Below, piece after piece: positions 60,516 through 64,000 of a stretch of DNA of 64,000 nucleotides. The DNA lies in contig NZ_JASSYX010000004.1 of NCBI RefSeq assembly GCF_030244015.1, forward strand, positions 558,001 through 622,000, read 5' to 3'. How positions within the stretch are numbered: position 1 is the stretch's first letter; every line of letters starts with the position of its first letter. The stretch is from Pedobacter ginsengisoli (GTDB lineage Bacteria; Bacteroidota; Bacteroidia; Sphingobacteriales; Sphingobacteriaceae). Under the pieces are notes generated by a model, which saw only the letters and a list, made by a program, of their open reading frames with translations, was not told the DNA's origin and did no database searches. A program made the translations under genes and the position numbers.

Positions 60516-60580
60516 TAATAATTAAAACAGAGTAAGCATGCAGTTGTTTGTGATATTAACAAATCATAAAGAAATACAAC

Positions 60581-61435
60581 GTGAAGATTCTCTTTATTGT
60601 CAATCCAGGTGCCGGGAGTGAGGGGTTAAACTTCAGTGAGCTGATCACTGAATACTTTGAATCTTCTGAACACGAAGCCGAGATCTACAAATTACCTCAG
60701 GATTGCACATTAAAACAACTAAAAATAACTATCGCCGGTTCAAGGGCAGACAGGGTGATCGCCGTGGGCGGCGATGGCACATTGAAACTGGTCTCTGAAT
60801 GTTTGCTGCAAAGCGGTACCCCAATAGGGATCATTCCGGCTGGCTCCGCCAACGGTATGGCTAAAGAACTGAAGATCCCGCTTACATTAAATGAAGCTTT
60901 AGATACTGCTGTAAACGGTACGCCAAAAAAGATCCATGCGGTGATGGTCAACAATGAACTCTGCATCCATCTGGCCGACATTGGGTTTAATGCCTACCTG
61001 GTTAAGAAATTTGACGCCCTGCTTCATCGGGGCATGTGGGGCTACACCAAGGCCGCCTGGAAAGCATTATGGAACCACAATAAAATGACGGTTGAGATTA
61101 AGATCAAGGATCAAACCATCAGGTCTGAGGCAGCGATGGTGGTGGTTGCCAACGCTACCATGTATGGAACCGGCGTGAAGATCAATCCTGACGGTAAGCT
61201 CGATGATGATGTTTTTGAAGTAGTTCTGGTCAAGAAATATTCCGTAATGGAGATCTTAAAACTGAAGTTCACCAATATAGCACTCAATCCTGACAATATA
61301 GAGCTTTTTCAGGTCAGCAGCCTCCACATTAAAACGAAATACAAAGCGCATTTCCAGGTTGACGGGGAGTACTTAGGGAAAGTAAACAGTCTTGATGCCA
61401 GGATTATTCCTGATGCAATCAGCATCATCGTCTAA
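60581..61435 (+). CDS. diacylglycerol kinase family lipid kinase (second copy)
   Basis: A 284-residue YegS/DgkB-like kinase starting at GTG (60581). Motifs: LFIVNPGAGSEGLNF, VIAVGGDGTLKLVSECLL (about 63-80), GIIPAGSANGMAKEL (about 88-102), and the C-terminal HFQVDGEYLGKV (HIDGE equivalent). It is diverged from the copy at 4960 but has the same architecture. Probably phosphorylates a lipid at the inner membrane. Its stop overlaps that of the convergent TonB-like gene by 4 nt (CTAA). Confidence 0.9.
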   Translation: MKILFIVNPGAGSEGLNFSELITEYFESSEHEAEIYKLPQDCTLKQLKITIAGSRADRVIAVGGDGTLKLVSECLLQSGTPIGIIPAGSANGMAKELKIPLTLNEALDTAVNGTPKKIHAVMVNNELCIHLADIGFNAYLVKKFDALLHRGMWGYTKAAWKALWNHNKMTVEIKIKDQTIRSEAAMVVVANATMYGTGVKINPDGKLDDDVFEVVLVKKYSVMEILKLKFTNIALNPDNIELFQVSSLHIKTKYKAHFQVDGEYLGKVNSLDARIIPDAISIIV

Positions 61436-62082
61436 TTACAGTATTTTGCCAGCAGCTCATCTGCGAGATCGGACCCCATGTACTTTACAAAAAGAAAATC
61501 CTCACAGGCACCCTGCTTATCTTTTTGCTTTAGCTTCTTCTTGCCATCACTGATGCGGCTGTACAGATATTCGTCATCATAGCCCAGGCTTTTTTTAAGC
61601 GCTAGGATTTTGCTTTCCTCATCTTTTGTGAAATTGCCACCGGCTTTCTTCTTATAAAAATTCAGTACCGCCTCTGTCAACCCCTGATTGGTTTTATAGT
61701 CCCTTATCGCTTCCTGGATCTCTTCTTTACTTTTGTTCGCACAATCGTAGCCTGAAAGCTTAAAATTAATAGGGGCAATAATTACGACGGTCGAATCGTG
61801 GTCCTTTGGCACAGTCCACCTTCCGCTGCTCATCCTGATAAGTCTTAACGCCTCATCATCCAGATCAGTACCTACCCCCCTGCGGATTTCCGAATAATAG
61901 ACCTCACCATTTTTGTTTAGCTTAAAGCCAATGGTCACTCCACCCTGAATACAGTTTTGCAGAGAATATAAGGGGTATACTTTGTTATTGGCCACAAAGT
62001 TTTCCAACCCACCTTTTAGCACCGGCTGAGCTTTGAGACCAAAACCAGTTAACAGAAATAATGCTAAAAAAATCTTTGCCAT
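61432..62082 (-). CDS. periplasmic protein with TonB C-terminal-like domain
   Basis: A 216-residue exported protein. A signal peptide (LALFLLTGFGLKAQ) is followed by a TonB C-terminal-like domain (about 22-110): GGLENFVANNKVYPLYSLQN, GVTIGFKLNKNGEVYYSEIR and GVGTDLDDEALRLIRMSSGR with WTVP. It lacks the membrane helix and proline linker of true TonB. The C-terminal 90 residues are Lys-rich and helical with Cys residues in QGACEDF and near the end. Function unknown. Last gene of the trpC-hflX-rbfA run, 41 nt after rbfA. Confidence 0.85.
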   Translation of the reverse strand: MAKIFLALFLLTGFGLKAQPVLKGGLENFVANNKVYPLYSLQNCIQGGVTIGFKLNKNGEVYYSEIRRGVGTDLDDEALRLIRMSSGRWTVPKDHDSTVVIIAPINFKLSGYDCANKSKEEIQEAIRDYKTNQGLTEAVLNFYKKKAGGNFTKDEESKILALKKSLGYDDEYLYSRISDGKKKLKQKDKQGACEDFLFVKYMGSDLADELLAKYCN

Positions 62083-62123
62083 GTTCTAATTTACAAAAAT
62101 TAAGACAAAGCCTCCTGAAATTA

Positions 62124-62516
62124 TTAAATGCCAGTGTCTCCGTCTGCTTCTTGCTCCGGCTCTTTTCTCTCCCTGGAGATCTTGTCGAAGATTTTATCCA
62201 TGTGTTCCACGTATTCATTGGTGTCGTCTACGAAGAAGGTCAGTGTAGGCACGACCCTTGCCTGGTGACGGATGCGCCCACCGAGCTTATACCTGATCTC
62301 CCCGGCATGAGAGTTGACTTCCGCGACAGATAAAGTGGTGTTACTGGTATTTAAAAAGCTCAGATAAACCTTTGCCACCGCAAGATCCGGAGATACCCGT
62401 ACCCTGGTGATCGTCACTAATGTATTGGGCAGATAAGCAGCACCTTCACGCTGAAATATAGCAGCCAGTTCCTCTTGTAGCAGACCGGCAAACTTCTGTT
62501 GACGTTTACTTTCCAT
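62124..62516 (-). CDS. rbfA: 30S ribosome-binding factor A
   Basis: A 130-residue RbfA, which helps mature the 5' end of 16S rRNA in the 30S subunit. KH-like fold motifs: KFAGLLQEELAAIFQREGA, VTITRVRVSPDLAVAKVYLS, IRYKLGGRIRHQARVVPTLT and FFVDDTNEYVEHMDKIFDKI. An acidic C-terminal tail (EPEQEADGD) follows. It starts 12 nt after hflX. Confidence 0.95.
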   Translation of the reverse strand: MESKRQQKFAGLLQEELAAIFQREGAAYLPNTLVTITRVRVSPDLAVAKVYLSFLNTSNTTLSVAEVNSHAGEIRYKLGGRIRHQARVVPTLTFFVDDTNEYVEHMDKIFDKISRERKEPEQEADGDTGI

Positions 62517-62528
62517 AATTCTTCTTTC

Positions 62529-63719
62529 TTAATATAACAGCTTATCATAAGGATAGCGCTCGGTATGCAGGGCGACAACTTTATCGTATAATAATTGCTT
62601 AAACTCTTCTAAATTCTCCTTATGCAGCGCTGAAATAAATAGAGCAGGGGCATTTTCCGAGCCCATCCAACTCTTTTTAAAATCCTCAAGTGTCAGCATG
62701 ACCCGCTCCTCATCCTCATGATCAGGCTCCGGACTTACGTAGGCATCAATTTTATTGAATACCATGATGGTGTCCTTGTCCCTCGCTCCAAGATCCTTCA
62801 GGGTTTCGTTTACAACATGGATCTGATCTTCAAAATTAGGGTGTGATACATCCACGACATGGATCAGCACATCAGCTTCACGAACCTCGTCAAGTGTAGA
62901 TTTAAAGCACTCTACCAAATGATGCGGAAGTTTTCTGATAAAACCAACGGTATCAGACAAAAGAAAAGGCAGGTTGTCAATCACAACCTTCCTCACCGTT
63001 GTATCCAGCGTAGCAAAAAGCTTATTCTCTGCAAATACTTCAGATTTAGACAGCATGTTCATAATGGTGGATTTACCCACGTTGGTATAACCTACCAGTG
63101 CTACGCGGATCAACTGCGCGCGGTTCTTGCGCTGTGTTTCATTCTGACGGTCTATCTGCTTCAACCTCGATTTCAGCAAAGAAATTTTTTCAAGGATCAT
63201 CCTTCTGTCACTCTCTATCTGCGTTTCACCCGGACCACGCATTCCGATCCCCCCCTTTTGACGCTCCAGGTGAGTCCACAATCGGGTCAGTCTGGGTAGC
63301 AGGTATTGTAGCTGTGCCAGCTCCACCTGTGTTTTTGCCTGAGCGGTCTGTGCCCTTCCTGCGAAAATATCCAGAATCAGGTTGCTCCTGTCCAGAATTT
63401 TTACCTGCAGTTCACGCTCTATATTTCTCAGCTGTGATGGTGAAAGCTCATCATCAAAAACCACCATATCTATTTCCTCAGACTTCACGTAAGCCTGTAT
63501 CTCCTCCAGTTTTCCCGTACCCACAAAAGTTGCACGGTCGGGCTTGAGCATTTTCTGGGTAAACTCATGCTCTACCAGTCCACCTGCAGTATCTACCAAA
63601 AAAGCAAGCTCATCGAGGTACTCCCGGGTTTCTTCCGGCTTTTCTCCCGGCCTGACCACTCCGACAAGGACTGCCCGCTCCTGCTTTAATGCAGTATCAT
63701 AAAATTTCTGTTTTCCCAT
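62529..63719 (-). CDS. hflX: GTPase HflX
   Basis: A 396-residue HflX, a ribosome-associated GTPase that rescues or splits stalled ribosomes under stress. The N-terminal HflX domain (~1-200) has FVGTGKLEEIQAYV and RSNLILDIFAGRAQTAQAKT, and GMRGPGETQIESDRRMI precedes the G domain: G1 VALVGYTNVGKSTIMNML, G3 LSDTVGFIRKLPHHLVECFK, G4 VFNKIDAY and G5 FISALHKENL. A -7 box TATCTTTG (minus strand 63735-63728) lies just before the start. Confidence 0.97.
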   Translation of the reverse strand: MGKQKFYDTALKQERAVLVGVVRPGEKPEETREYLDELAFLVDTAGGLVEHEFTQKMLKPDRATFVGTGKLEEIQAYVKSEEIDMVVFDDELSPSQLRNIERELQVKILDRSNLILDIFAGRAQTAQAKTQVELAQLQYLLPRLTRLWTHLERQKGGIGMRGPGETQIESDRRMILEKISLLKSRLKQIDRQNETQRKNRAQLIRVALVGYTNVGKSTIMNMLSKSEVFAENKLFATLDTTVRKVVIDNLPFLLSDTVGFIRKLPHHLVECFKSTLDEVREADVLIHVVDVSHPNFEDQIHVVNETLKDLGARDKDTIMVFNKIDAYVSPEPDHEDEERVMLTLEDFKKSWMGSENAPALFISALHKENLEEFKQLLYDKVVALHTERYPYDKLLY

Positions 63720-63727
63720 GTAAAATA

Positions 63728-63735
63728 CAAAGATA
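63728..63735 (-). promoter_or_regulatory. -7 box just before hflX
   Basis: The minus strand reads TATCTTTG, a perfect TAnnTTTG box, ending 8 nt before the hflX start codon. It would give a leader of only a few bases. No good -33 box. Confidence 0.4.
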
Positions 63736-63741
63736 CAAAAG

Positions 63742-64000
63742 TTATACCGAGATCAGCTCCCTGACAAATGAGCGGATGGCTGCTCCCGGATCTTGTGTTT
63801 TCATAAAATTTTCCCCGATCAGAAAACCGTTGAAACCGGCCGTCCTCAGCTGGTTTATCGTCGGGGTTTCGCTGATCGCACTCTCCGAGATCTTCAAAAA
63901 GTCATCGGGGATCTGGTTGACCAGGTCGAAAGAAGTCTGAATGTTCACAGTAAAATCAGCCAGGTTCCTGTTGTTGACGCCTATTGCATCAAGGTCCCCG
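63742..64000 (-). CDS. trpC: indole-3-glycerol-phosphate synthase, C-terminal part (cut by window edge)
   Basis: The last 85 residues of TrpC, which closes the indole ring in tryptophan synthesis. Reading from the edge: GDLDAIGVNNRNLADFTVNI, then KISESAISETPTINQLRTAG and GFLIGENFMKTQDPGAAIRS. These are the last phosphate-binding strands of the TIM barrel (IGVNNRNL; FLIGE). The N-terminal two thirds lie beyond the window. It ends 22 nt before hflX on the same strand, so it may be in the same transcript. Confidence 0.93.
   Translation of the reverse strand, partial: GDLDAIGVNNRNLADFTVNIQTSFDLVNQIPDDFLKISESAISETPTINQLRTAGFNGFLIGENFMKTQDPGAAIRSFVRELISV

Overview
The window is a 64-kb chromosomal segment of a Bacteroidota bacterium, most likely Sphingobacteriaceae (Pedobacter-like). 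Signs of this are two SusC/SusD pairs, a type IX secretion cargo with a gliding-type C-terminal sorting domain, gldD, duplicated exbD, futalosine-pathway menaquinone genes, AT-rich spacers without Shine-Dalgarno sequences, and many promoters of the Bacteroidota form TTTG-N17-20-TAnnTTTG. The genus is inferred; no rRNA or marker gene was compared.

Layout. 1-2.7 kb: TonB energising operon (exbB, two exbD, tonB cut by the window edge). 2.8-9.3 kb: pckA, a SUI1/YciH factor with a lipid kinase, metK behind a SAM-II riboswitch with a well-placed promoter, and an nfeD-SPFH pair. 9.4-13.0 kb: an accessory patch next to tRNA-Asp, framed by two nearly identical terminator hairpins. It holds an intact DUF2975/HTH pair, an AraC regulator and an AhpD-like gene, plus decayed remnants of a serine beta-lactamase-type hydrolase, an SDR and probably a crotonase. 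13-18.6 kb: prfA, lpxH, a ferredoxin reductase/ferredoxin pair, an S41 protease and a small CsbD-like gene. 18.6-21.1 kb: a beta-helix T9SS cargo.

21.1-38.6 kb: a nutrient-uptake region. SusC1-SusD1-DUF4397 and SusC2-SusD2 flank a DeoR regulator. Next come anmK, a NagB/PIG-L fusion, a NagX-like membrane acetyltransferase and a GHL10 (DigH-like) glycosidase. Together these suggest salvage of amino sugars or peptidoglycan fragments. The DeoR/SusC1 intergenic region carries a symmetric repeat arrangement that looks like an operator. Upstream of SusC2 lie four 11-bp tandem repeats resembling sites for an OmpR/PhoB-type regulator.

38.7-64 kb: mostly housekeeping genes in long same-strand runs. 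These are queD-folE-fabD-histidine kinase; mqnB-mqnD; a TPR gene; comA-aroE-gldD-MBL hydrolase-LolC/E permease-NlpE-like lipoprotein; ALDH7; a DUF2807 protein; a SNF2 helicase; aat; yccF; an App1-like phosphatase; a second lipid kinase; and trpC-hflX-rbfA-TonB-like. Several convergent pairs overlap at their stop codons.

I found no CRISPR array, rRNA, intact transposase, integrase or recognisable defence system. The parts I judge most worth checking are the decayed island beside tRNA-Asp, the amino-sugar/peptidoglycan locus with its repeat-based regulatory sites, and the NagB fusion that appears to lack a catalytic aspartate.
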